Made by a program: the position numbers and the translations under genes. Under the pieces are notes generated by a model that had not been told where the DNA came from, ran no database searches, and worked only from the letters and a program-made list of their open reading frames with translations. From Saprospiraceae bacterium (GTDB lineage Bacteria; Bacteroidota; Bacteroidia; Chitinophagales; Saprospiraceae), in assembly GCA_016714085.1 (NCBI GenBank), contig JADJNW010000001.1, forward strand, positions 372,001 through 436,000: a stretch of 64,000 nt of DNA, in the 5' to 3' direction. Of the stretch, positions 36,366 through 46,963 are shown piece after piece; within the stretch, counting starts at the first letter, position 1; each line of letters opens with the position of its first letter.

Positions 36366-39300
36366 TTAATTTATATCTACATTAATCAAATTATCATCTG
36401 GTACACGATCAATTAACTTATTATAAGGGTCAATCCCGGCCTTTACTGGTTCGCCTTCGATTATCAATTTCAAAGTATGCTCGCCAGGCTGGAGCCATTG
36501 TTTTTGCAGATAAAGCGGCACTTTGCGGGTCATACCTTTATCGTTTTTGCCATCTTTGGTGAAAATGCCGATTTCGATTAGATTGGGCTGGTCACCTTCA
36601 TTCAGGGTTTTGCCCAAGCCATCATAATAAATTTTTTTTGTATCAATCGTTACCGTCACTTCATATTTACCATCGGATAGTTTTGTTGCACTGGCCTTCT
36701 TGGCTCTATTTTCGTAAAGTGCAATTTTTTCAAAATTATCTTCCAGGAAGTATTTCAAAGAATCCGGCGTCACGCTTTGAATGTAGCTGTACCACTCAGC
36801 GGTATTGGCGTAGGGCGGTTTTTGCCGGAAGGCAGCATTTTCAAGAAAGCGTCGGAAACCAGCATTCAGGCTATCTTCGCCGATATAATCTTGTAATGCA
36901 TATAGTACCAAGCCTCCTTTGCGATACCAGACATAAGCCTGGGTGTCATTGTCCAACAATGTTTTTTCAAACTTGCTTTCGTCCGCACGCCCACTGAGGT
37001 AACGGTCGAGTTCATATTTCAAGAATTTTTGCATAGCTTCTACACCGTACTCTTTTTTCATTACCATCAGCGAAGAATACTCTGCCATCGATTCCGAAAT
37101 CTGATTCGCGCCGCGCGTGTTACTTGGTGTGATCTGATGCCCCCACCACTGGTGCGCTACTTCATGCGCGGTGACCGTGTAGGAATAATCGATATCATCG
37201 GGGTCGCTGAAATCTCCAACCCAACCAAAAGATTCGGCATAAGGCACGGTATTTGGGAAAGATTGGGCGAAGGTAGCGTAACGCGGAAATTCCAGAATGC
37301 GCATTTGTCGATATTGATATGGAGTAAAAAATTGATTGAAATACTCCATGGAATTGCGAACTGCTTTAGCAAAGCGTTCTACATTGCGTTTGTGCGTTGG
37401 ATGATGAAAAATTTCGATATTTCCTTTGCTACCATCTTGATTTGTCCAAGCATCGCGGTGCACAGCATAACGAGCGGAACTCATATTGAAAAACAAGTCC
37501 ATTTCGCTATCCATTTTATAATGATAATATTTTCGACCATCCTTCTCCCATTCATTTTGTAAATATCCTGGAGAGATAGCAATTTGATCAGGTTCGGTAC
37601 TCAAAATAGCTTCAAATGTCACGTAATCCGCATCGTCATTGAAGAGTAAATGGCTCAAGCCCCAGGCGTCATCTTGTGGCGGCGAATTGTAGTCCTTCTC
37701 TGGTAATTTGTATTTCTTGCGATCTTTATCGCTTGTAATTTCTCGACTAGCATCATAACCAAAACTCGGGAAGATGCCGAGATTCAGAAAAGTTCCATTT
37801 TCTACTATACCTGAATTATAACCACTATTTGTAAATCCCTTATAACCAGCATCCAGCGTCATCTCTATCAGCATAGTATCACCGGGCGTCATTGCACCTC
37901 CAGGAAAGCGATAAATGGAGTAACGCTGATCTTCATCGTTCCAGACACGCTGAGGCTCTTGTCCATCAATAGTGAATTTTTTCACCACGGTATGATAAAT
38001 CGGGCTTCCGAAGTTGAGATGCAAAGAATCAATCGGCACCTCGGATTTATTGACAATAGTAAACTTGCCGGTCGCCAAAGTTCGTCGCTCTTTTGCAAAA
38101 ATATCGGCTTCGAGTTTGACATCGGTCACTTTCGGTTGAATGATGCGTGCATATTGGCTATATTGTTTTTCGTAAGCCACTTGAAGTTGGGTCTGTGCCT
38201 TGCTCGTTTGATATTTATTTAAAACGCTGACATTGTAGTAAATAAAAGCACCAGCGCCGATCCAGATAGCCAAAGATGTGACCAAGCCTAACCCAGAAAT
38301 GCTGTTAAGCCTGCTTTTTGCAATGCGCCAACGAGACTTGATACCAGAATCCGAACCTCGACTCCAATACAGGTTTCCAATAATGAGCAATAATGCGCCA
38401 AATGCCAGCCAGTAAAGATTGAACCAAAACAAAGGTTTTGCAAAATGCCCGAAACCATTCATATCGGAAATGAGATAGCCTGGACTATAGCTGTAAAACG
38501 CCAGGTTGTAATCAAATTCAGGCCAGATCACGGAAGCCAAACATCGCCAACCAAATGCCAATGGTCACGACGTGCCCCAGGAATTTCTGGTTCACCATGA
38601 TATGCACAAAAAACGCCAGCATGGTCAGTTGTAAATATTCGGGGAATTCTATCAAGTATAAATCTGTAAAATATTTATCAAATTCAAAATTGAAATAGCC
38701 AGCCAAAGTTTGATTAAATACGCCACAAAGAATCACGATATTCACCAGCAAAAAGCTGATGCCCGCCAGCGCCAGAAATTTCGAGCCATACACCATCCAA
38801 TTGGGTACAGGAAGGGCATCCGCGATGCCATTGTACTGCACACTTCTATCTCGATGTACTACTTCGCCTGTATAGAAAATTAATATAATAAATACAAAAA
38901 GAATGTAATTAAAGTCCTTGGCTTCCAGCATGTAATAAGTAGTTGGCAGCGAAGGTGTTCCGTAAACAGGATTGCCAAACCAGCCATCCAGGAATAAGAA
39001 TAGCACACCGCCCAGCAGCATTGCCAGAAAGTAACGGTCACGAATAATGTTTTTGAATTCCAGCGTCGCCAGACTCCACATTTGCTTGAAATACAGACTA
39101 TTGGAAAACATTTTTTGTACCTTCCCAATGCTTGCCAACGAAATCGCAGATGGACGCAATGCCTCCGTTTCTTCTTTTTTTGCTTTTTTTCGGGAAGTCC
39201 GTTCTTCAAAAAATTTGCTGAATTCAAACCGGAATACCGTTACCAAAAAGATCACCAGCGCAATGCCCAACCAAAGTAACCGATTCCACAACAGATACCC

Positions 39301-40011
39301 GGTTATACTCACAACCTGCTCATTCTGTTCTACTGGCGTCCAATAACGGGTTACATTTTCATATGTATTAAGCGCGAAAGGGTCGAGCATATTCACAAGC
39401 TCCCGTTGTTCCAAATCCTGCGTCAGCGCATTTCCAAGCAGATAGGCAACAAAAAATAAGACACTACCGACATAAGCAGCAAAAATCTTACGCGTGAAAA
39501 CTACGAGCGCGAAGAAAATAGTACCCGTAAGCAGAAAGTTCGTCCAATAATAAGCCAACGTTGGTTGAATATAAAACCAAAGATTAAAGGGTCCGAAACG
39601 CTCCGGTTGCTCCAATCCGGCAGAAGGTCCTAGCGCAAACCCGATCATTAATCCTAATTGAAAACCAGTACTGATGAGCAGTAAAATTGTAAGAGAACCA
39701 AAATAGCGCCCCAATAAATATTGCTTTTCTGAAATAGGATAAGTAAAAAAATAGTCTTTGACCTGGTGTTCGATATCGCGGTATATAGGCACGCCCATGA
39801 CTGCTGAGGCAATCAGCGTCCCGAAAATACTGATAATAATCAACATATAGCCGATCGCATAGGGCGAATTGGCATATACTTTTTCCGAAGATGGTGTATC
39901 GCCATAAATACCAACGAGTACTCCGAAAACGAATAGAATAGCAAAGTACGCCCAGGTAGCAGGACGTTTGATACGATATTTTATTTCAAAATTGAATATA
40001 TGTCGAAACAT
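36366..40011 (-). CDS. ABC transporter permease fused to M1 aminopeptidase (frameshifted)
   Basis: The first half (from MFRHIFNFEIKYRIKRPATW) is an ABC-2-type permease with about twelve helices. The second half carries the M1 peptidase motif HEVAHQWWG with its downstream glutamate in SESMAEYSS, preceded by more helices. They are in different frames that overlap at 38518-38561; removing one G on the coding strand near 38523 joins GFRDL to PEFDYNLAFYSY. The result, about 1214 residues, matches a Bacteroidota family annotated as ABC permease/M1 aminopeptidase. The ATPase gene directly upstream completes the transporter. Presumably peptide cleavage and export, or membrane remodelling, are linked; the substrate is unknown. 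Confidence 0.88.
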
Positions 40012-40029
40012 GATGGTAAGATTTTGGGG

Positions 40030-40917
40030 TTAAACTGTAATGACTTCCATTTTCTCAGAAATACGAGCAAAGTAAACGTCTTCCAGACCGGCTTCGGTTG
40101 CTTCAAAAGAAGTATCGGGACGCTCATCGCTTAACACATGGATTTGTGGACGACCTGCTTTTAGGTGCGTCGCAATCACCTGCATATCAGCACGATAATG
40201 ATCTAATTCGCTCTTTTCAATAAGTTTTTGCCACACCTTGCCTTGGATAGCAGCTACCAGTTCATTGGGTTTACCTTCGGCAATAACCTCACCCAGGCAA
40301 ATGATTGCCATATTCTGACAAAGATTCGAAACATCATCCACGATGTGAGTAGAAAGAATTACAATGGTATTTTCACCGATTTCGCTCAGAAGATTATGGA
40401 AACGGCTACGTTCAGCAGGATCGAGCCCGGCAGTGGGTTCGTCCACGATAATCAGGGTCGGATTGCCAATAAGCGCTTGTGCAATACCAAATCGCTGCTT
40501 CATCCCGCCAGAATAAGTACCCAAATTTTTCTTGCGAACGTCCCAAAGATTTACTTTTTGCAATAGCATTTCTACCACTTCCTTGCGTTCTTTGTTATTG
40601 GCTATACCTTTTAATGCGGCAATATGATCAAGCATTGTCTCCGCGGAGACCTTCGGATAAACTCCAAATTCTTGCGGCAGATAACCTAATATTTTTCGCA
40701 CTTCGCTTTTATTTTTCAGTACATCCAAGTCGCCCAGCAATATGCTTCCTGAATCCGCTTCCTGCAAGGTAGCAATCGTACGCATCAGCGTGGACTTACC
40801 AGCGCCGTTGGGGCCAAGTAATCCGTACATTCCTTGAGGAATATTAAGATTTATATTTTTTAAAGCCTGTACACCGTTGGGGTAGGTTTTAGAGAGGTTT
40901 GAAATTTGCAATTCCAT
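40030..40917 (-). CDS. ABC transporter ATP-binding protein
   Basis: Start at 40917 (MELQISNLSKTYPNGV), 295 residues. Walker A is GPNGAGKST, the signature is YSGGMKQRFGIAQAL, and Walker B is LIIVDEPTAGLD; the H-loop STHIV is also present. The C-terminal 80 residues are an extra domain seen in ABC-2 ATPases. It ends 19 nt before the permease/M1 fusion and powers it. Confidence 0.95.
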   Translation of the reverse strand: MELQISNLSKTYPNGVQALKNINLNIPQGMYGLLGPNGAGKSTLMRTIATLQEADSGSILLGDLDVLKNKSEVRKILGYLPQEFGVYPKVSAETMLDHIAALKGIANNKERKEVVEMLLQKVNLWDVRKKNLGTYSGGMKQRFGIAQALIGNPTLIIVDEPTAGLDPAERSRFHNLLSEIGENTIVILSTHIVDDVSNLCQNMAIICLGEVIAEGKPNELVAAIQGKVWQKLIEKSELDHYRADMQVIATHLKAGRPQIHVLSDERPDTSFEATEAGLEDVYFARISEKMEVITV

Positions 40918-41055
40918 AAAAATCAAGGGTTTTAAGGTGAATGAATGCTTAAAATTAGGCTTTTATTAATAATTAGAAGACTTGAATTCTGCTTATTTTG
41001 ATAGAAGCCAATGATTGTTCGATAAACAAGCTTAATTAAAGGATATTCTTTGGAT

Positions 41056-41991
41056 TTAAGAGCGAAAGAGCTGAAGCCACTTGAAAAGTCTTGAATTGTA
41101 TTTCCAAATATAAAAATACGGTACTTGCGTTGCGCCAAATTGCCTGCGAATCGCCTCTACATTTTGCATCATACTTCCTTCAAAATCAAATAGATTCAAA
41201 TGTAAATTTTCTTTATTATAACGAATTGCTTCCCATACCAACAAAATCCCTGCGCCGGAATGCCGCCATTCAGGATCATCGCCGGAAAGATGATAATAAC
41301 TGCTCCGCGCATCCCAGATCAGATAAGCCGCAGCATGAATTTTGCCCGATTCGTCTTTGGCGAAGAAGATTTGACGGGCGTTGTGCGCAGCGAGCGCTTG
41401 ATCGTGTTTTAAAAATTGCTCATAAGTATAAGGTGTTTTCAAACCCTGGCGATTAAAACTCAGGCGATTAATTGCATAAAAATCTTCAGGCGTACCATCC
41501 AGTGAAACAAGGAGTTGTGATTGTGCTTTTTTTATATTGCGACGCATATTGCGATTAATATTATTAAAAACCGCATCAAGATCGCTCAAATCCAATTGAT
41601 AAGTATAGCGCGTTGTTTGTTGATAACCAGCCCAATAGAATGGTAGCCAATTCGTAATATTTGAATGAAAATTTTGATAAAAAGCATGAACTTTTGGCAA
41701 TTTCGAAATAATTTTTTCTAAAATATGATATTGCTCTGTAAGATTGAAATCTTTTGCAAAATAAGGCCCTAAATATTTAGTAAATAAGGGCATTGTAATA
41801 TAACGAAAACCCCATTTTTGTTTCAAAAAATAAGGCAAAACGGCAAGGATTTCTCCTTTTTCTTCCAAAATGGCAGCGTCCCAGATTCCATCCGCGCAAA
41901 CAGCATCGAGATACCAGGGCTGAGCGAAAATGGGGATTTGAGCTTGATTTTCCTGACAAAATTTATGATATAAAATTTTAGAATCCGTCAT
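41056..41991 (-). CDS. GNAT-fold acetyltransferase/FemAB-like protein
   Basis: The start at 41991 (MTDSKILYHKFCQ) gives 311 residues. An N-terminal half with FAQPWYLDAVC and a C-terminal half with RRNIKKAQ, FFAKDESGKIHAAAYLIWD and HSGAGILLVWEAIRY match the double-GNAT (Acetyltransf_6/FemAB) fold. The tail FDFEGSMMQNVEAIRRQFGA is typical of this group. Such proteins transfer amino acids or acyl groups to cell-envelope molecules; the acceptor here is unknown. Confidence 0.78.
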   Translation of the reverse strand: MTDSKILYHKFCQENQAQIPIFAQPWYLDAVCADGIWDAAILEEKGEILAVLPYFLKQKWGFRYITMPLFTKYLGPYFAKDFNLTEQYHILEKIISKLPKVHAFYQNFHSNITNWLPFYWAGYQQTTRYTYQLDLSDLDAVFNNINRNMRRNIKKAQSQLLVSLDGTPEDFYAINRLSFNRQGLKTPYTYEQFLKHDQALAAHNARQIFFAKDESGKIHAAAYLIWDARSSYYHLSGDDPEWRHSGAGILLVWEAIRYNKENLHLNLFDFEGSMMQNVEAIRRQFGATQVPYFYIWKYNSRLFKWLQLFRS

Positions 41992-42024
41992 TAATATTTG
42001 AAATATGCATTCAAAATTAAGCAT

Positions 42025-42660
42025 TTATAATTTTCTTGCAATCAAAATCCCATCCCGAACCGGTAACATCAGATTTTCTACTCTTGGGTCATTTTGGACT
42101 TTATCATTGAAGGCGCGAATGATTTGTGTATCAGCATCATTTTCATTACTAATTACTTTTCCGCTCCACAACACATTATCTATAATAATCAAGCCTCCTT
42201 TATTTAATTTATTAATAACTATATCATAAAACTGCTCATTTTGCTGCTTTCCTGCATCAATAAATACGATATCAAATAATAAATCCAAAGTTGGTATAAT
42301 ATTTTCGGCCCTGCCAATATGAAGTTCGATTTTATCCTCCAATTCTGCTTTTGCGATGTATTTTCGTATGATTTGCTCCAATTCCCGATTGGGCTCAATC
42401 GTATGCAAAACGCCATTTTCTGCAAGCCCTTGCGCCAGACAAATCGCGGCATAGCCAGTGAAAGTGCCAATTTCCAGAATCGCTTTGGGTCGCGCCAATT
42501 TGCTCAATAAGGCCAGGAATTGCCCTTGCAAATGCCCCGAAAGCATTTGTGGCGCAAGGGTTTTGAGGTGCGTTTCACGCGTCAATTCGTAGAGTACATC
42601 GCTCGGCGGCGTGGTATGGGCTTCGCAGTAAGTGTGAAGTAGTTTATAATATGAGGTCAT
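42025..42660 (-). CDS. SAM-dependent O-methyltransferase (class I, family 3)
   Basis: The 211-residue protein has the SAM-binding motif ILEIGTFTGYAAICLAQ and the metal-site motif FIDAGKQQNEQFY with IIIDNVLWSGKV, typical of caffeoyl-CoA/catechol O-methyltransferases. Its start overlaps the mazF stop by 4 nt (ATGA), so it is translationally coupled to a toxin gene, an unusual partner. The natural substrate is unknown. Confidence 0.92.
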   Translation of the reverse strand: MTSYYKLLHTYCEAHTTPPSDVLYELTRETHLKTLAPQMLSGHLQGQFLALLSKLARPKAILEIGTFTGYAAICLAQGLAENGVLHTIEPNRELEQIIRKYIAKAELEDKIELHIGRAENIIPTLDLLFDIVFIDAGKQQNEQFYDIVINKLNKGGLIIIDNVLWSGKVISNENDADTQIIRAFNDKVQNDPRVENLMLPVRDGILIARKL

Positions 42661-42998
42661 TTTGATTCAATCAATTCCTTCAACTTTTCAGTTACTTTTG
42701 CAAAATAAACATCTTTTACAAGACTAAATTTTCGTAAAACCCTCGATTTATGTATAGTAAATAGCTTATGAGCTTTTACAACAGAATTTTCAGGTAGAAC
42801 GCCCATTTCTAAATCATCATTGAAAAGTTCAACAGAATAGTCGTCTTTATAAAGATTAGAAGTAATCACGCAGACCAAAATATCATCAAATCGCTGATTG
42901 TAGTCGTCGTTCGAGATAATGAGTACAGGGCGTCTTTTCGTTGCGCTTAAATCCGAATATGGAAATGGCACCAATACAATTTCTCTTTGATTATACAT
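42657..42998 (-). CDS. MazF/PemK-family toxin
   Basis: Starting at 42998 (MYNQREIVLVPFPYSDLSATKRRPVLIIS), the 113-residue protein shows the MazF signature: the N-terminal strand, the RRPVLIIS motif with the catalytic arginine region, and SNLYKDDYSVEL. Members are mRNA-cutting toxins. The first 8 nt overlap the antitoxin gene. The ten residues of the longer frame lie inside the antitoxin and are not used. Confidence 0.87.
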   Translation of the reverse strand: MYNQREIVLVPFPYSDLSATKRRPVLIISNDDYNQRFDDILVCVITSNLYKDDYSVELFNDDLEMGVLPENSVVKAHKLFTIHKSRVLRKFSLVKDVYFAKVTEKLKELIESK

Positions 42999-43209
42999 GA
43001 TCCCAGCTACTTTCTTTGTCTTCCCATGCTTCATTGACAGCGGCTTCCGTCAAATCTTCTGTGAAATCGCCCATATAAAGACCATATTTGTCTTGATATA
43101 ACAAATCTATCAAGCGATTCACTTTTTGCAGCAATTCTGCGTCTTTTAGCAGGCTTAATTCTTCCTGCATTCGCTCGTATTCAGCTAAAGGTAATTCGAT
43201 AGTTTGCAT
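42991..43209 (-). CDS. Antitoxin partner of the MazF-type toxin
   Basis: The ATG at 43209 gives 72 residues (MQTIELPLAEYERMQEELSLL...). A helical N-terminus and an acidic C-terminus (FTEDLTEAAVNEAWEDKESSWDHV) fit an antitoxin that wraps a toxin. The overlap with mazF supports the pairing. No DNA-binding motif is obvious. Confidence 0.78.
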   Translation of the reverse strand: MQTIELPLAEYERMQEELSLLKDAELLQKVNRLIDLLYQDKYGLYMGDFTEDLTEAAVNEAWEDKESSWDHV

Positions 43210-43277
43210 AAGACAATGTTTTTGTGATTTGTTAATCAACAAATTATTGATGCCTTTTGGTTCAAAAATACTAAAAA

Positions 43278-43700
43278 TCAGGATTTTATTTCAAGCGCGG
43301 CGATTATTTGCTCCATTAATTCCCGATTTTCATCAAAAACTGCCTGACCATCGGTGCGAAAAAAAAGATTTGCCAATATTTGTTCTTTATAATTCGTTTT
43401 GCCAAAAATTGCAATCAATGTAATTTGATCTTGTATCATGATATATCGAGTCGCGTAGTGATCGTGCTGCGTAATCGGGGAGAAAAAATCAGCCCAATTC
43501 TTTAAGCCGGCAGTCGCTTCTTCCAACATTTCTTTCACTCCAATCTGCTGAGATTTAGGCACTTTTATAAAAGACGCCGTCAAATGAATGCGCTCATTCT
43601 TAAAAGCATATTCTCCGAATTCGCCGTCCGTTGCTTTCCAGGTATCAGGAATATGTAATATTATTTCTTCATTAATAATAAAAGGTGTGAAATTTTTCAT
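43278..43700 (-). CDS. Small conserved hypothetical protein (DcrB/DUF1795-like)
   Basis: The start at 43700 (MKNFTPFIINEEIILHIPDTW) gives 140 residues without a signal peptide. The strand-rich pattern (ILHIPDTWKATDGEF, ATRYIMIQDQITLIAIFGKT) resembles the DcrB/DUF1795 fold, which occurs in type VI secretion and envelope proteins. No function is assigned. Confidence 0.55.
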   Translation of the reverse strand: MKNFTPFIINEEIILHIPDTWKATDGEFGEYAFKNERIHLTASFIKVPKSQQIGVKEMLEEATAGLKNWADFFSPITQHDHYATRYIMIQDQITLIAIFGKTNYKEQILANLFFRTDGQAVFDENRELMEQIIAALEIKS

Positions 43701-43800
43701 AATGGCATTCCAATGCTGTTGGCAAGAAAGCAAGTTAGGCATTCCGTTTTTATAAAGCAAATTTGTGAATATTACTTGTAAGAATCAAGGCTATTTAAAA

Positions 43801-43829
43801 GGTTAGGAAACTTTGAAAGCCTCCTAACC
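43801..43829 (-). terminator. Terminator of the PadR-permease operon
   Basis: GGTTAGGA and TCCTAACC form the stem, followed by TTTT on the minus strand, 14 nt beyond the permease stop. Confidence 0.75.
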
Positions 43830-43842
43830 CTTACTATTTGAG

Positions 43843-46491
43843 CTACTCTAATCGAAGCGTGTCGGCAGGATTGGCTTTCGCGGTGCGCAAAACATGATAT
43901 AGTAATGTAAATATAAATACAATAGCAATTAAAGCAAAAGCTAATAAAAACACCATTATTTTTACATCCACATGATAAGCAAAGCCTTTCAACCATTCAT
44001 TTGCTAAATACCAGGCAATTGGGCTTGCAATAATCGCAGCAATTAAAACCAGGATGGCAAATTGTCTGGAAATCGCATAAGCAATATCTTTCATACTTGC
44101 GCCAAACACTTTGCGAATGCTCATTTCTTTGGCACGCCCCGCTACGCTCAGCGCCACCAGACCAAACATACCGAAGAAGGCAATAAATACTGCCAGAATG
44201 CCTGCAAACCGAACGATATTGTTCCAACGTTCCTCCGTTTCGTACTGCGCCGCCATGCGTTCGTCCATAAAGCTGTAAGTAAATGGGATATCGGGCGCTA
44301 AAGTCTTCCAGATGCGCTCCAGTTTTTGAATCGTGCCTGGCATATTTTCAGGACGAATACGCAACACCAGGTCATTCATTTGATTAATATTCTTATGCAA
44401 CATCCAGATTGGTGTCACCGAATGCTCCAGCGACTCAAAATTAAAATCTTTCACCACCCCAATGATCGTCGGTTCTTTATATCCAGCATTTTCCAATCCG
44501 ATTACTTTTTTTCCGATGGGATCTTTCCAGCCCAAAGCCTTCACAAATGCCTCATTTACAATAATATGCTCGGTCGTATCGCTGGCAATGCTTGCGTTAA
44601 AATCGCGCCCGGCGATCATTTCCATACCCATCGTTTTCAAAAAATTATCCCCGACCATAAAAATGGCATAATCTATTTGTTTACCCTCATGTTTAAAATC
44701 TGATCGAAAACCACCGTAAGTAAATGCCGGCATCGCGCCGCTGATATTTACAATCTTTGGATCATTTTGCAATTCATTTTTATAAACAGAGAAAAAATTT
44801 GCCCGCTCCACACCGTTGCGCCGGATAGTCAAAAGCTGGTCTTTATCGAAGCCTAAGTCTTTGGTTTTCAAGTATTTTAATTGATCACCCATTACTAATG
44901 TGACAATCACCAACACAATCGATAATACAAATTGCGTGCTTACTAAAGTTTTTGTAAATAAATTGGTGCCGCCGAGTTTTAATTGATTTTTAATGCTTTG
45001 CACCGGCCGGAAAGCCGAGATAAATAGCGCCGGATAGAAGCCTGCAAACAAGCCTGCCAAAAGCGTAAGTCCTATTAAAAATAGGATAGCTTCATTATTT
45101 AATAATGTAATAAATGTAAATTCCCGATTGGCTATTTTATTAAATTGAGGTAAAACGGTGTAAGCAATTAATAATCCGAAGATTAAACCAAAAAAACTGA
45201 GCAAAAACGATTCGCCCAAAAACTGATTGGCGACTTGATTCCTGCGGGCACCGACTACCTTACGTACGCCAATTTCTTTGGTTCTTCCTGATGACCTTCC
45301 AATAGCCAGGATTGTAAAATTGATACAGGCAATTAATAAAACCATCAAGCCAATACCGCCCAAAACATAAGAATAGCGCTTTCGGCTAGCGGGATGTAAA
45401 TATTCTATAATGTCATTATCGAAATGCACGTCTTTAATAGGTTGGAATCGATACGTAGCATAAGCGTCTTTCGGGAAATGACTTTCATAATAATCTTTAC
45501 TGACCGGATGCTGCTGATAAAATCCTTTCATTTTTTTGTGCAAAGCATTCAAATCAACATCAGCAGGAAGCATCGCATAAGTTGGCAGGAAGCTATTATT
45601 CCAAAAATCCAACATATCCTTGCCCCAACCGTAGGTCTGAAAGTAAGCAAAAGGCAATACAATATCAAATTGAAAAGTGGAATTGCTCGGTGGATTTTTT
45701 ACAATACCTTTTATTATAAAATCATGATATCGTCCATCATTAAATACGGAAATCGTTTGCCCCATCGGGTCTTCATTGCGAAAGAATTTTTCAGCGATAC
45801 GCTCGGTGATTACCGCGCTACTATTATCTTCCAGCGCTTTTTCCGAGTTTCCTTTTATAAAAGGAAAAGAAAACATTTGAAAGAAATCGGGGTCAGCAAA
45901 ATAATATGTTTCCTCTGTAATAAAATTTCCGCGTTTCACATAATCATCATCGTTTAAAATTCGTGCAATATGCTGAATTTCAGGCATTTCATCTTTAAGA
46001 GCAGGCGCAAAAGGCTCAGGATGCGCACCTACTCCTTCTATAATATTATGATCTTTATCATTAATAATTCGAGTAATACGATATAATTGATCGGTTTTTT
46101 CATGAAAAGTATCAAAACTAAATTCATTTTGTATAAATAAAAATATCAAGATAGCACAGCCGATGCCAAGCGACAAGCTGAGTACATTGATGGTGGCGGA
46201 TAATTTTTGATGCCAAAAGCTCCGCAGGGCGATTTTTAAATAATGAATTAGCATAGGTAATGGATTTTGTATTTGGGTGATTTTGATTTTTTTCAATGCA
46301 AATGGTCGTAGAAAACTGATTATCTGTAAATTATATATAAACTTTGCTCTGCGCGCGCCGAATCGTTCTACCCTATCCTGGAATTCCTGATACAGATCGC
46401 CTTCGATTTCTTCGAGCAATTCTTCCTTACAGAGCCAATCGAGCAAGCGCATTCCCCAGGTGGGCGGCTTTATATTATTATTTTGCTTCAT
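43843..46491 (-). CDS. FtsX/MacB-like ABC permease with N-terminal prefix domain
   Basis: The ATG at 46491 (MKQNNNIKPPTWGMRLLDWL) gives 882 residues. The first 80 residues (LLEEIEGDLYQEFQDRVERFGARRAKFIY) are a 'permease prefix' domain. Two MacB periplasmic/FtsX units follow, each with four helices; the motif RTKEIGVRKVVGARRNQV and its repeat AKEMSIRKVFGASMKDIA mark the two halves. It is the only ABC component here, so the ATPase must be elsewhere. The PadR gene ends 1 nt before its start. Such permeases often export antibiotics or peptides, or sense envelope stress. Confidence 0.9.
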   Translation of the reverse strand: MKQNNNIKPPTWGMRLLDWLCKEELLEEIEGDLYQEFQDRVERFGARRAKFIYNLQIISFLRPFALKKIKITQIQNPLPMLIHYLKIALRSFWHQKLSATINVLSLSLGIGCAILIFLFIQNEFSFDTFHEKTDQLYRITRIINDKDHNIIEGVGAHPEPFAPALKDEMPEIQHIARILNDDDYVKRGNFITEETYYFADPDFFQMFSFPFIKGNSEKALEDNSSAVITERIAEKFFRNEDPMGQTISVFNDGRYHDFIIKGIVKNPPSNSTFQFDIVLPFAYFQTYGWGKDMLDFWNNSFLPTYAMLPADVDLNALHKKMKGFYQQHPVSKDYYESHFPKDAYATYRFQPIKDVHFDNDIIEYLHPASRKRYSYVLGGIGLMVLLIACINFTILAIGRSSGRTKEIGVRKVVGARRNQVANQFLGESFLLSFFGLIFGLLIAYTVLPQFNKIANREFTFITLLNNEAILFLIGLTLLAGLFAGFYPALFISAFRPVQSIKNQLKLGGTNLFTKTLVSTQFVLSIVLVIVTLVMGDQLKYLKTKDLGFDKDQLLTIRRNGVERANFFSVYKNELQNDPKIVNISGAMPAFTYGGFRSDFKHEGKQIDYAIFMVGDNFLKTMGMEMIAGRDFNASIASDTTEHIIVNEAFVKALGWKDPIGKKVIGLENAGYKEPTIIGVVKDFNFESLEHSVTPIWMLHKNINQMNDLVLRIRPENMPGTIQKLERIWKTLAPDIPFTYSFMDERMAAQYETEERWNNIVRFAGILAVFIAFFGMFGLVALSVAGRAKEMSIRKVFGASMKDIAYAISRQFAILVLIAAIIASPIAWYLANEWLKGFAYHVDVKIMVFLLAFALIAIVFIFTLLYHVLRTAKANPADTLRLE

Positions 46492-46492
46492 A

Positions 46493-46822
46493 TTAAATAT
46501 TAAAAGCAATTTTGGGGATGGAGTCCCAAAGGTTATTCCGCATTTCGCGCGCATTTTGCAAAGCCTTGACGCCAGCAAATGTCAATGTAAATAAGCGTTT
46601 GCGCTTGCCGCCGCGCTCGCTGGTGGGGTCGCCAAGTCGGGATTTGACGAAGCCTTTTTGCTCTAAGCGATGCAGCGCCGAGTGTACGGTGCTTAATGTG
46701 ACCTTGCGCCCGGTTTGTGCTTGAATTTCTTGCTTAACCGCTACACCATAAGCATCATCGAATAAAGTGCCGACGACAAGCAGTGCTAATTCTTCAAATT
46801 CGCCGAGATAAGTACCTTTCAT
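46493..46822 (-). CDS. PadR-family transcriptional regulator
   Basis: The ATG at 46822 (MKGTYLGEFEELALL) gives 109 residues. GVAVKQEIQAQTGRKVTLSTVHSALHRLEQKGFV is the winged-helix motif of PadR, and ERGGKRKRLFTLT is the wing. It probably represses its own operon with the permease until a ligand is bound. The TACATTTG box at 46848-46855 is a possible -7 element. Confidence 0.88.
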   Translation of the reverse strand: MKGTYLGEFEELALLVVGTLFDDAYGVAVKQEIQAQTGRKVTLSTVHSALHRLEQKGFVKSRLGDPTSERGGKRKRLFTLTFAGVKALQNAREMRNNLWDSIPKIAFNI

Positions 46823-46963
46823 TTTTACAAAAACTTTATTTAATTCGCAAATGTAGATAAAATAATTCAAAAAGGCAAGATTAAATTCGTTTTTGTCGAT
46901 ATTAAATAGACTTCAAAAATTGATTTTGGTTACAACCAAAGCCATTTTCGAATAAAAAAATTT

